Assembly: GCA_964576115.1 (NCBI GenBank)
Contig: CAZNUA010000078.1
Location: forward strand, 1 to 7,123
DNA from: CAYSYY01 sp964576115 [NCBI: uncultured Gemmatimonadota bacterium]
Lineage (GTDB): Bacteria > Blakebacterota > Blakebacteria > Blakebacterales
Direction of reading: 5' to 3'
Length of the DNA: 7,123 nt
Position numbers and translations under genes: made by a program. The notes below the pieces were generated by a model. The model did not search any database. It was not told the origin of the DNA and saw only the letters and a list, made by a program, of their open reading frames with translations. This document shows, piece by piece, positions 1 to 5,852 of this stretch (its first letter is position 1; every line of letters begins with the position of its first letter).

Positions 1-78
1 TGGTGGGCGATACTGGATTCGAACCAGTGACCTCCTGCGTGTAAGGCAGGCGCTCTCGACCAGCTGAGCTAATCGCCC
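1..78 (-). tRNA. tRNA-Val (anticodon TAC), CCA encoded
   Basis: The minus strand folds into a complete cloverleaf. The acceptor stem GGGCGAT/ATCGCCC has seven pairs (bases 72-78 with 5-11), the D stem is GCTC/GAGC, the anticodon stem CCTGC/GCAGG and the T stem ACTGG/CCAGT, all perfectly paired, with a TTCGAAT T loop. The anticodon loop CTTACAC gives TAC (bases 41-43), which reads GUA and other valine codons. The discriminator is A (base 4) and the 3' CCA is encoded (bases 1-3), so the gene ends exactly at the window edge. The 5' end overlaps the last ten bases of the upstream 87-residue coding sequence. No separate promoter space lies between them, so the tRNA is probably cut out of the operon transcript by RNase P or has a promoter inside that gene. 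Confidence 0.97.
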
Positions 79-332
79 TGAACGGGTTGGGTGGCGGGTT
101 CTTCCTTCGGCTTGCGGGGCTCGTTGTGGGCCAGAATGGCATAGGGAATGAGCACGAAATAGCCGGCGCCGAGCAGGATGGCTCCCAGGGTACGCGACCA
201 GAACGAATCCCACGGACCGATGCTCAGAAAGATGTACCCCACCACGATGGTCCCCAGGGCGATGAGCAGCCAGAGACGGTTGCGGGGTCCGAAGGGAAAC
301 CAGGTATTCTTCTGTTCAACTTTACGTGCCAT
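69..332 (-). CDS. Small two-helix membrane protein, DUF3098-like
   Basis: An 87-residue protein of unknown function. The start ATG (330-332) has a good Shine-Dalgarno, AGGAG, about five bases upstream, and an in-frame extension beyond it has no family support. The N-terminus is short and charged, followed by a WFPFGPRN stretch, a first hydrophobic helix at about residues 20-38, a short loop with Trp and Ser, a second helix at about 47-68, and a charged tail rich in Lys, Glu and Pro (70-87). The FxFG start plus two helices resembles DUF3098 proteins of Bacteroidota and relatives, and this is a resemblance from memory only. It lies 31 bases after rlpA, so it is probably co-transcribed with the two lipoprotein genes and may act at the inner membrane. 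Oddly, its last two codons and UAG stop lie inside the tRNA-Val gene (bases 69-78). Confidence 0.8.
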   Translation of the reverse strand: MARKVEQKNTWFPFGPRNRLWLLIALGTIVVGYIFLSIGPWDSFWSRTLGAILLGAGYFVLIPYAILAHNEPRKPKEEPATQPVQGD

Positions 333-363
333 GATATCTCCTGCCCTCGTGCTTCGCGATGCC

Positions 364-960
364 TCAAGGTATCCCCGGCGCCGCGGGGGTACAAGTCCAT
401 CCTCCGGGACCTGGCCAACCCACGAAGAGACCGAACGGACCGACCAGCGGCACCGGTGGCAGTTCGAGAATCTCGATCTGCACCAGGGCCAGGCCCTTGG
501 CAGCGAACTGAAGTTCCAGCGCCGCAGCATAGGAAAGATCGAGAATCCGTCCTTCGATGAAGGGCCCCCGATCGTTGATTTTCACCACACAGCTCAGACC
601 GTTCTCGACGTTCCAGATCCGGGCCCGGGTTCCCAGGGGCAGGGTTCGGTGAGCCGCGGTGAGTTTGTACATGTCAAAGGTCTCGCCGTTGGCCGTCGGC
701 CGGCCGTGAAAATCCTGCCCGTACCATGAAGACATCCCCCGCAGAACGTGATCGCCCCAGCGCTCGGGTCCGTCGGGCACCCTGCGCCCCGAGGTCACCG
801 TCGGTGGCCGGGTAGTTCGCGGCGGACGATTAGATGCCTCAGGATCAGCCGTCCTCTCCGGCCGCGGCGTATGGCCGGGACGGTACTTGGGTGCCGAGGC
901 GCAGGCGCTCACCAGGAGCAGAACGATCAGGAGTGATATGCCGGATCGGATTTTCATCAT
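364..960 (-). CDS. rlpA: RlpA-type septal ring lytic transglycosylase, lipoprotein
   Basis: A 198-residue RlpA-family protein. RlpA cleaves glycan strands lacking stem peptides, at septa in the species studied. An N-terminal signal peptide ends in a lipobox (VSAC, lipidated Cys20), which predicts an outer-membrane lipoprotein. A Pro/Arg-rich linker spans about 23-70 and the double-psi beta-barrel about 74-163, with GMSSWYG, FHGRPTANGE, LTAAHRTLPLGT and INDRGPF motifs. Glu93, Asp96, His104 and Asp130 match in spacing the active-site residues reported for Pseudomonas RlpA, so activity is likely. There is no SPOR domain. The barrel is instead followed by about 34 residues rich in Pro, Gly and Trp. 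The first ATG (958-960) overlaps the upstream TGA as ATGA, and a second ATG at 955-957 is equally possible. I see no clear Shine-Dalgarno, so translation is probably coupled to the TPR lipoprotein gene. Confidence 0.93.
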   Translation of the reverse strand: MMKIRSGISLLIVLLLVSACASAPKYRPGHTPRPERTADPEASNRPPRTTRPPTVTSGRRVPDGPERWGDHVLRGMSSWYGQDFHGRPTANGETFDMYKLTAAHRTLPLGTRARIWNVENGLSCVVKINDRGPFIEGRILDLSYAAALELQFAAKGLALVQIEILELPPVPLVGPFGLFVGWPGPGGWTCTPAAPGIP

Positions 961-2987
961 TTCAACGGCGGGATCGACCGGTTGGCGGTGCGTTCCCGAT
1001 CCTGTGCAACCACATGGCGCCTGCCTCTCTGCCGGGGTTGCAGACGGGTCACGCGGGCCGGCTGCTGGTTGGCGAACCAGTTCGCCCACGATGCCGCCTC
1101 CTCTGCCAGAAGGGTGGTACGGATCTCGAGGGGATTCAAAGAGACACCCTCAGCAGCCTCACCCAGAACCTGTCGGGCGAGGGCCCCTTCGGCCGTGTCA
1201 GGGTAACGGGCGGCAATGTACTCATAGGTGACCCGGGCCGAGTCGAGCGGACCGGCCCCGAACTCCAGCAGCTGCGCCGCCTCCAGGGCGGCCCGGCGGC
1301 CCGCCTCGGTATCGGGCCAGCGTCGGGCCACGGCGCGCAGGGAATCGACCGCCTCCGACCAGGTAGCGGGTTCAGCCAGGGGATCGACGAGCTGCTCGGC
1401 CCGCAACCAGGCATTTTCAGCCACGATCTCGGCCGGTTCAAGCGGATCTTCTCCGGCCGCCCGACGCAGTTCATAGGCCCAGCGGCTCTGAGGATAGTCG
1501 CGCAGGAGTTCGGCGGCGGCGTTCGCCCCCACCCCGCCCCCGGTCTCCCCGAACCATTCGTGCAGGGCGAACAGAGCCCGCGGAATCAGGGGCGAGTCGG
1601 CATGCCGGTTCCGCAATACGTCGATCCAGGCAGCCGCCGAATCGGGCAGATCCATCTCCAGGGCAAAGTGTTCGGCCAGCAGAAGCAGGTAAATGCCGGG
1701 CGGGTCATTGCCCAGACCAGTCGTCGATTCCTGTTCAGGGCCGGGCTCCGGGACTTCTTCGATCTCCACGATCTCTTCGCCGGTGCGGTTGGTCGTGCGG
1801 GGTGGAATGATCTCCTCGCCCGCTCCGGGCCGGGCCGCCCGGTTCTGCCGATTGCTGATACCCCGGGGATCGCTGAAGGTGAGCCCCTCGGCCCGGGCCG
1901 CAAGCGAGCGCAGGGTATAGAGCCGCATAATGGCGTCGTAGCGCCGGGCGGCAAACTGTCGCTGTTCTTCGGTGCCCAGACCCTGTGTTATAGCCCGGTA
2001 CTCGTGTCCGGCCACCATGTAGAATCCGCCTGCTTCGAAGATGTGGGCCAGCGACAGGCGGATGCGTGCCTCCCACTGCGCCGTGACCCCATCCACGAGA
2101 GCCATGACCATCTCGTTGCGGGCCCGCTCCTGATAGCCGGCGATTTCGAGCAGCCGGGCTCGGAAGTAGCGGAGCAGGCCCGAATAAAACTCGTCTATGT
2201 TCATGGTCTCGAGTTCGGCGATCCACGTCTCGGCGGCGGCCGTTTCACCCGCCCGGAGCAGGAGCGAGATGAGCAGGGGAACCGCCCGCTCCCGTTCCCG
2301 CTGAGACAGGGAGGGATCTGCGAGAACGGTCTGCAGGATCTCGGAGGCCTCGGTGTATTCGCCGTTCTGTTCGAGGTATTCCACCAGATCGAGCCTGGCT
2401 CGCAGGACCAGTTCGGGCGGCGTGTCTGCTTCGGCGATCAGATCGTCGAGGATACGCGAAGCGCGATCCAGCTCTCCGGCAGCCGCCAGTGCCAGGGACT
2501 CGACCAGCAGGGCTTCGGCCCGAAGCTCTCCGGTCAGTTCCGTGGCGGCCTGGGCAGCCTCGGTGGCGGCCAGCTGGGGAGCGCCCATATCGGCCAGTCC
2601 CATGGCCCGGTAAAGCTGACTTTCGGGCAGGAACGCACTCTCGGGAAAAGTCTCCAGCAGTTCCTCGCCCTTGCGGACCGAGGCGGCTAGATCGCCCTGC
2701 CGATAAAGGACTTTCTGTGAGATGAGCAGCGCTTCCTCGACCCATTTCGAGTCGGGGTGCTCGGCCAGCACCCGGCTGGCGAACTGCAATGACTGCTGGT
2801 ATGACTGCATGGCGGCGGCCGGCAGTGCCTGGTCCTCGGCTTCGGCTCGCAGGCGCTCGTACTCGCCGTCGGCAAAGTGCCGGCGGGCAAAATAGAAGGT
2901 GTTGAAGTAGACGCAGCCGGCACTCAAAGCGAGGCTGGCGAGCACCAGGGTCGAGAGAACGGTTATCTTCGCAGCCCGGCGGTTCAT
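957..2987 (-). CDS. Large TPR-repeat lipoprotein of unknown function
   Basis: A 676-residue predicted lipoprotein. The signal peptide (about 1-24) ends in LSAGC with Cys25 as the probable lipidated residue, and is followed by VYFNTFYFARRHF, a start seen in TPR lipoproteins of several uncultured phyla. Residues 40-370 are helical, Ala/Leu/Glu-rich and TPR-like, with BamD/YbgF-style turns such as EHPDSKW (76-82). A low-complexity Pro/Glu/Arg linker covers about 374-435. A second helical region (about 438-625) repeats the pattern, with DYPQSRW, RWPDTEAG and RYPDTAEG turns. The last 36 residues are strongly basic (nine Arg). This architecture suggests a periplasmic scaffold, and the partner is unknown. 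The ATG overlaps the sirtuin stop as ATGA, and the stop overlaps the rlpA start. That coupling hints at a role in the cell envelope alongside RlpA, which is inference. It is not a simple BamD, being more than twice the usual length. Confidence 0.88.
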   Translation of the reverse strand: MNRRAAKITVLSTLVLASLALSAGCVYFNTFYFARRHFADGEYERLRAEAEDQALPAAAMQSYQQSLQFASRVLAEHPDSKWVEEALLISQKVLYRQGDLAASVRKGEELLETFPESAFLPESQLYRAMGLADMGAPQLAATEAAQAATELTGELRAEALLVESLALAAAGELDRASRILDDLIAEADTPPELVLRARLDLVEYLEQNGEYTEASEILQTVLADPSLSQRERERAVPLLISLLLRAGETAAAETWIAELETMNIDEFYSGLLRYFRARLLEIAGYQERARNEMVMALVDGVTAQWEARIRLSLAHIFEAGGFYMVAGHEYRAITQGLGTEEQRQFAARRYDAIMRLYTLRSLAARAEGLTFSDPRGISNRQNRAARPGAGEEIIPPRTTNRTGEEIVEIEEVPEPGPEQESTTGLGNDPPGIYLLLLAEHFALEMDLPDSAAAWIDVLRNRHADSPLIPRALFALHEWFGETGGGVGANAAAELLRDYPQSRWAYELRRAAGEDPLEPAEIVAENAWLRAEQLVDPLAEPATWSEAVDSLRAVARRWPDTEAGRRAALEAAQLLEFGAGPLDSARVTYEYIAARYPDTAEGALARQVLGEAAEGVSLNPLEIRTTLLAEEAASWANWFANQQPARVTRLQPRQRGRRHVVAQDRERTANRSIPPLK

Positions 2988-3724
2988 ATCGCGGCTCCGT
3001 CATCGCTCCCGATCAAATCGGGCTCGAGCAGGCGTGGCAGCCACTCTCCGGCCGGTCCCCGAACCGAAAGATCGGCCAGGGCGGTGAAGGGCGTTTCCTG
3101 CGGATTGACCTCGACCACGAAGGCGCCGGCCTCATGGGCGATATAGGGTAGCTGGGCCGCCGGGTAGACCACGGTGGATGTGCCGACAGAAAAGAAGAGA
3201 TCCGCTTCCCGGGCCGCCCGGGCCGAGCGTTCGATGGCACCGGCCGGCAGGGATTCCCCGAACCAGACCACATCGGGCCGGAAGGGACCGCCGCACTCGC
3301 AGTCGAACCCCTCGCCCTCGCGGCGATAGCGGCCGCAGAGATTGCAGCGGTCGCGCCGGATGTTCCCGTGCAGTTCGATCACATCGGTGCTGCCCGCTTC
3401 CTCATGCAGCCCGTCCACGTTCTGGGTGATGAGGGTCAGCTCCTCGAACAGCGCTTCTGCTTCGGCCAGGGCCCGGTGGCCGGGGTTCGGCTCTACCGCC
3501 GCGATGATCCCCCGCCGGTAGTCGTACCACTCCCGCACCAGGTCCGGATTCCGGGCGAAGGCTTCGGGTGTGGCCAGCTCCTCGGCCCGGTAGGTTTTCC
3601 ACAGTCCCGATTCGCCGCGGAAGGTGGGCACCCCGCTCTCGGCACTGATCCCGGCCCCGGTCAATACAGCACAGCGGCGGGCCGATCGGGCCCGGGCGAT
3701 GTACTGTTCGAGATCGGGTTCCAT
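2984..3724 (-). CDS. cobB: NAD-dependent protein deacylase, class III sirtuin
   Basis: A 246-residue Sir2-family enzyme, which removes acyl groups from lysine using NAD. Visible motifs are GAGISAESGVPTFRG (23-37) and TQNVDGLH (100-107) for NAD binding, catalytic His119 in ELHGN, four zinc Cys (127, 130, 142, 144), RPDVVWFGE (149-157) and GTSTVVYPAA (181-190). Tyr67 and Arg70 (YDYR) match the Tyr-x-x-Arg pair that binds acidic acyl groups in SIRT5 and E. coli CobB, so desuccinylase or demalonylase activity is predicted as well as deacetylation. The ATG at 3722-3724 was chosen because GGGGAT lies seven bases upstream. A GTG 18 bases further upstream is possible but lacks such a site. The gene is 63 bases after the threonine aldolase stop, and its TGA overlaps the start of the TPR lipoprotein gene. 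Length is normal for a bacterial sirtuin. Confidence 0.95.
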   Translation of the reverse strand: MEPDLEQYIARARSARRCAVLTGAGISAESGVPTFRGESGLWKTYRAEELATPEAFARNPDLVREWYDYRRGIIAAVEPNPGHRALAEAEALFEELTLITQNVDGLHEEAGSTDVIELHGNIRRDRCNLCGRYRREGEGFDCECGGPFRPDVVWFGESLPAGAIERSARAAREADLFFSVGTSTVVYPAAQLPYIAHEAGAFVVEVNPQETPFTALADLSVRGPAGEWLPRLLEPDLIGSDDGAAI

Positions 3725-3731
3725 AACGTGT

Positions 3732-3737
3732 ATCCCC
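3732..3737 (-). promoter_or_regulatory. Ribosome binding site deciding the sirtuin start
   Basis: GGGGAT on the minus strand sits seven bases before the ATG at 3722-3724. The alternative GTG (3740-3742) lies upstream of this site and has no comparable purine run at a suitable distance, so the shorter protein is preferred. Confidence 0.55.
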
Positions 3738-3787
3738 GTCACGTCAGCCGGTTCGGTGTCTCTGTCATGAACTCTCCGGCCCCTGAT

Positions 3788-4831
3788 TCAGTTCCCGAGT
3801 TCCCCGGCGATCCGCGCGAAAACCGTGACGGTCTCGTCGATGTCCGCCGAGTCGACATCGAGGTGGGTAACGGCCCGAAGCCGGTCGTGACCGAAGGTGT
3901 TCAGCAGCACTCCTTCGTCGGCCAGGCGCGCCCGCACCTCCTCCTCGCTCAGACCCGTGCCGGAGGTGTCTATCATGAGGATATTGGACTGTACCGACGT
4001 AAGATCGACGCTGAAGCCGGGCATGTCGTTCACGGCTTCGGCCAGACGCCGGGCATGGGCGTGATCTTCGGCCAGGCGCTCCACGTTGTGTTCCAGTGCC
4101 CAGAGCCCCGCCGCGGCCAGGATCCCCGCCTGCCGCATCGCCCCCCCGAAACGCTTGCGCACCCAGAGAGCCCGGTCGATGATATCACGCGAACCCACCA
4201 GAACGCTGCCCACCGGCGCCCCGAGTCCCTTGGAAAGACAGATCGAAATCGAGTCGAAGTCGGCCGCCCACGCCGAGGCCTCGATGCCGCTGGCCACCAC
4301 GGCGTTGAAGAGCCGGGCCCCGTCGAGGTGCATCGGCAGGTCGCGTTCGTCGGCCACACTGCGGATACGGGCGATCTCCTCGTAGGGAAAGATGGTGCCG
4401 CCGGCCTTGTTGTGCGTGTTTTCCAGACTGATCAGCTGGGTCTGCGGGTAGTGGATCGAGACCGGCCGCAGCGCTTCGGCAACCTGCTCGGCAGTGACAG
4501 CACCGTAGGGCCCATCCTGCAGGTTGAAACCCACCCCGCTCACGGCCGGGGCGGTGCCCCCCTCGAAATTGAAAACATGGCTCCAACGGTGGCAGATCAC
4601 CTCGCCCCCCGGCGAGGTCCAGGCGTTGACCGCCACCTGGTTGCTCATCGTGCCGCTCGCCATCCAGAGAGCCGCTTCTTTGCCCAGACGTTCGGCCAGC
4701 GTCGACTGCAGCCGGTTGATGGTGGGATCTTCGCCGTAAACGTCGTCCCCCACCTCGGCCTCAGCCATGGCCCGGCGCATCTCCTCACCGGGTCGAGTGA
4801 CGGTGTCGCTGCGCAGATCTATTGCATTCAC
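3788..4831 (-). CDS. ltaE: Low-specificity L-threonine aldolase
   Basis: A 347-residue PLP enzyme of fold type I, splitting L-threonine or L-allo-threonine to glycine and acetaldehyde in the cytoplasm. The N-terminal IDLRSDTVTRP and GDDVYGEDPT motifs are diagnostic of the family. His85 in SHVFNFEGG corresponds to the His that stacks on the PLP ring. Asp170 and Arg173 lie in MHLDGARLFN, and the PLP Schiff-base Lys is Lys201 in CLSKGLGAPVGS. RFGGAMRQAG follows at about 218-227. Length matches the family (about 335-350). The start is GTG (4829-4831). The family usually begins within a few residues of IDLRSDTVT, and the next in-frame Met (residue 18) would delete that motif. An AGGAG site lies about 11 bases upstream, rather far. 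The gene follows the DUF151 gene by 41 bases. Stereospecificity cannot be judged from sequence alone. Confidence 0.96.
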   Translation of the reverse strand: MNAIDLRSDTVTRPGEEMRRAMAEAEVGDDVYGEDPTINRLQSTLAERLGKEAALWMASGTMSNQVAVNAWTSPGGEVICHRWSHVFNFEGGTAPAVSGVGFNLQDGPYGAVTAEQVAEALRPVSIHYPQTQLISLENTHNKAGGTIFPYEEIARIRSVADERDLPMHLDGARLFNAVVASGIEASAWAADFDSISICLSKGLGAPVGSVLVGSRDIIDRALWVRKRFGGAMRQAGILAAAGLWALEHNVERLAEDHAHARRLAEAVNDMPGFSVDLTSVQSNILMIDTSGTGLSEEEVRARLADEGVLLNTFGHDRLRAVTHLDVDSADIDETVTVFARIAGELGN

Positions 4832-4832
4832 G

Positions 4833-4859
4833 GCTCTGCCGGCTCCTCTGCTCTGCCGG
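4833..4859 (-). repeat. 10-base direct repeat flanking the ltaE ribosome binding site
   Basis: CCGGCAGAGC occurs twice on the minus strand, at 4850-4859 and 4833-4842, separated by AGAGGAG, which carries the presumed Shine-Dalgarno. The first CCGGC can also pair with GCCGG at the start of the second copy, putting the ribosome binding site in a loop. The stem is only five pairs, so any regulatory role is speculative. Confidence 0.35.
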
Positions 4860-4872
4860 TCCCGGCGGTACT

Positions 4873-5355
4873 TCAGAGAGCGATGTCACCGAATGTGCCG
4901 GGATCGATCCTTTCCAGCCGCTGACGCAGCCGGTCGAAGTGTTCGGGATCCGCAGTGGGATCCACACCGAATTCCTCTGCGAAGACCGTGTCGGAAACGA
5001 AGATGGGCGAGCCGGTGCGCAGGGCCAGGGCGATGCCGTCGGAGGGGCGGGCATCGATCTTGAGGACCGTCCCCTCGCCCTCGATCACCAGTTCGGCGAA
5101 GAAGGTATTGTACTGCAGGTCGGAGATGATGACGCGCTCCAGGGCCAGTCCCGCTCCGTCGATGATCCGCTGCAGCAAATCGTGGGTCAGGGGACGGGGG
5201 GCCTGCACCCCGGCCAGGCCGATGGCGATGGCGTTGGCTTCGGCGGCTCCGATCCAGACCGGCAGGAGCCGGTCGCCATCGAGTTCCTGCAGCAGCACCA
5301 CCGGCGACTGGTTGGTCGTGTCGACCGCCAGTCCATTGACCGTGAACTCTCTCAT
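4873..5355 (-). CDS. Bifunctional nuclease family (DUF151/BFN) protein
   Basis: A 160-residue protein that is almost entirely a BFN/DUF151 domain. Typical motifs are LPVWIGAAEANAIAIGL (31-47), RPLTHDLL (54-61) and DARPSDGIALALR (101-113). The conserved VWIG...EA..I and RPSDAIALA-type patterns define the family, whose plant member was reported to have RNase and DNase activity. The biochemical role in bacteria is largely unsettled, so the nuclease label is family-based only. No UVR/UvrB-like C-terminal extension is present. A poorly conserved tail (about 120-160) ends the protein. The ATG at 5353-5355 is preceded by GGGGAG six bases upstream. It follows rplI by 14 bases, which places it in the ribosomal operon. 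Confidence 0.93.
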   Translation of the reverse strand: MREFTVNGLAVDTTNQSPVVLLQELDGDRLLPVWIGAAEANAIAIGLAGVQAPRPLTHDLLQRIIDGAGLALERVIISDLQYNTFFAELVIEGEGTVLKIDARPSDGIALALRTGSPIFVSDTVFAEEFGVDPTADPEHFDRLRQRLERIDPGTFGDIAL

Positions 5356-5369
5356 CCTCCGCTCCCCGA

Positions 5370-5852
5370 TCAGACCTCCTCGACGCCTGCCGCTTCCTCT
5401 TCCTCCTCTGCCTTCTTCTCGACATGTACTGTCACGGTCGGCTGCACTTCGCGGTGGAGCCGGACCGGAATCTCGAAGGTGCCCAGCTCCTTGATCGGCG
5501 CGTCGAGCAGGATCTGTCGACGCGGCACCTCGATTCCCTCATCGGCCAGGGTATCCACGATCATCTGGCTGGTGACCGAACCGTAGAGCTGGTCCTCTTC
5601 ACCGACCTCGACTTCGATGTGCAGCTGGATCCCGGTCAGCCTGTCGGCCAGACTCTCGGAGTCGGCCCGCATCTTTTCCGAACGGGCTTCGGCGGCCCGG
5701 GCGATATCCTTGAAGGTTTTCAGGTTCCCCTCGGTCGCCTCCATGGCCAGCTTGTTCGGGATCAGGTAGTTTCGGGCATACCCCGGCTTGACCTCCACGA
5801 CCTCCCCGGCTTCACCGAGGTGCTGGAGGTCCTCCCGAAGAATCACTTTCAT
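5370..5852 (-). CDS. rplI: 50S ribosomal protein bL9
   Basis: A 160-residue bL9, which binds 23S rRNA at the base of the L1 stalk. The N-terminal domain [16 protein letters not shown]... carries the family signature GYARNYLIPNKLAMEAT (24-40). A long connecting helix (about 41-75) is followed by the C-terminal domain, including GSVTSQMIVDTL (91-102), RRQILLDAPIKELG (111-124) and VQPTVTVHV (137-145). About 12 extra residues beyond the usual 148-150 form an acidic Lys/Glu/Ala tail. The start ATG (5850-5852) is fixed by the MKVIL family start and by a strong AGGAGGG five bases upstream. The first 41 bases and the ribosome binding site lie within the end of the DUF2232 gene in another frame. The frame remains open upstream to about 6035, but that part has no bL9 similarity. 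Confidence 0.98.
   Translation of the reverse strand: MKVILREDLQHLGEAGEVVEVKPGYARNYLIPNKLAMEATEGNLKTFKDIARAAEARSEKMRADSESLADRLTGIQLHIEVEVGEEDQLYGSVTSQMIVDTLADEGIEVPRRQILLDAPIKELGTFEIPVRLHREVQPTVTVHVEKKAEEEEEAAGVEEV

Noticed and set aside
333-363. Possible terminator between rlpA and the small membrane protein
   Set aside because: The 31-base gap holds a ribosome binding site but no GC-rich stem followed by a T run on either strand.
834-2690. Long open frame of 618 codons on the plus strand
   Set aside because: It lies antisense to the TPR lipoprotein and rlpA, shows no recognisable domain, and is Gly/Arg/Pro/Gln-rich as expected for the reverse frame of a GC-rich gene.
3725-3742. GTG start giving the sirtuin six more residues
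   Set aside because: It lacks a ribosome binding site at proper distance, whereas the ATG at 3724 has GGGGAT seven bases upstream. Coupling from a mini-frame keeps it possible but not preferred.
3368-4924. Long open frame of 518 codons on the plus strand
   Set aside because: It is antisense to the sirtuin and threonine aldolase genes, which have full family motifs. The reverse translation has no motif and low-complexity composition.
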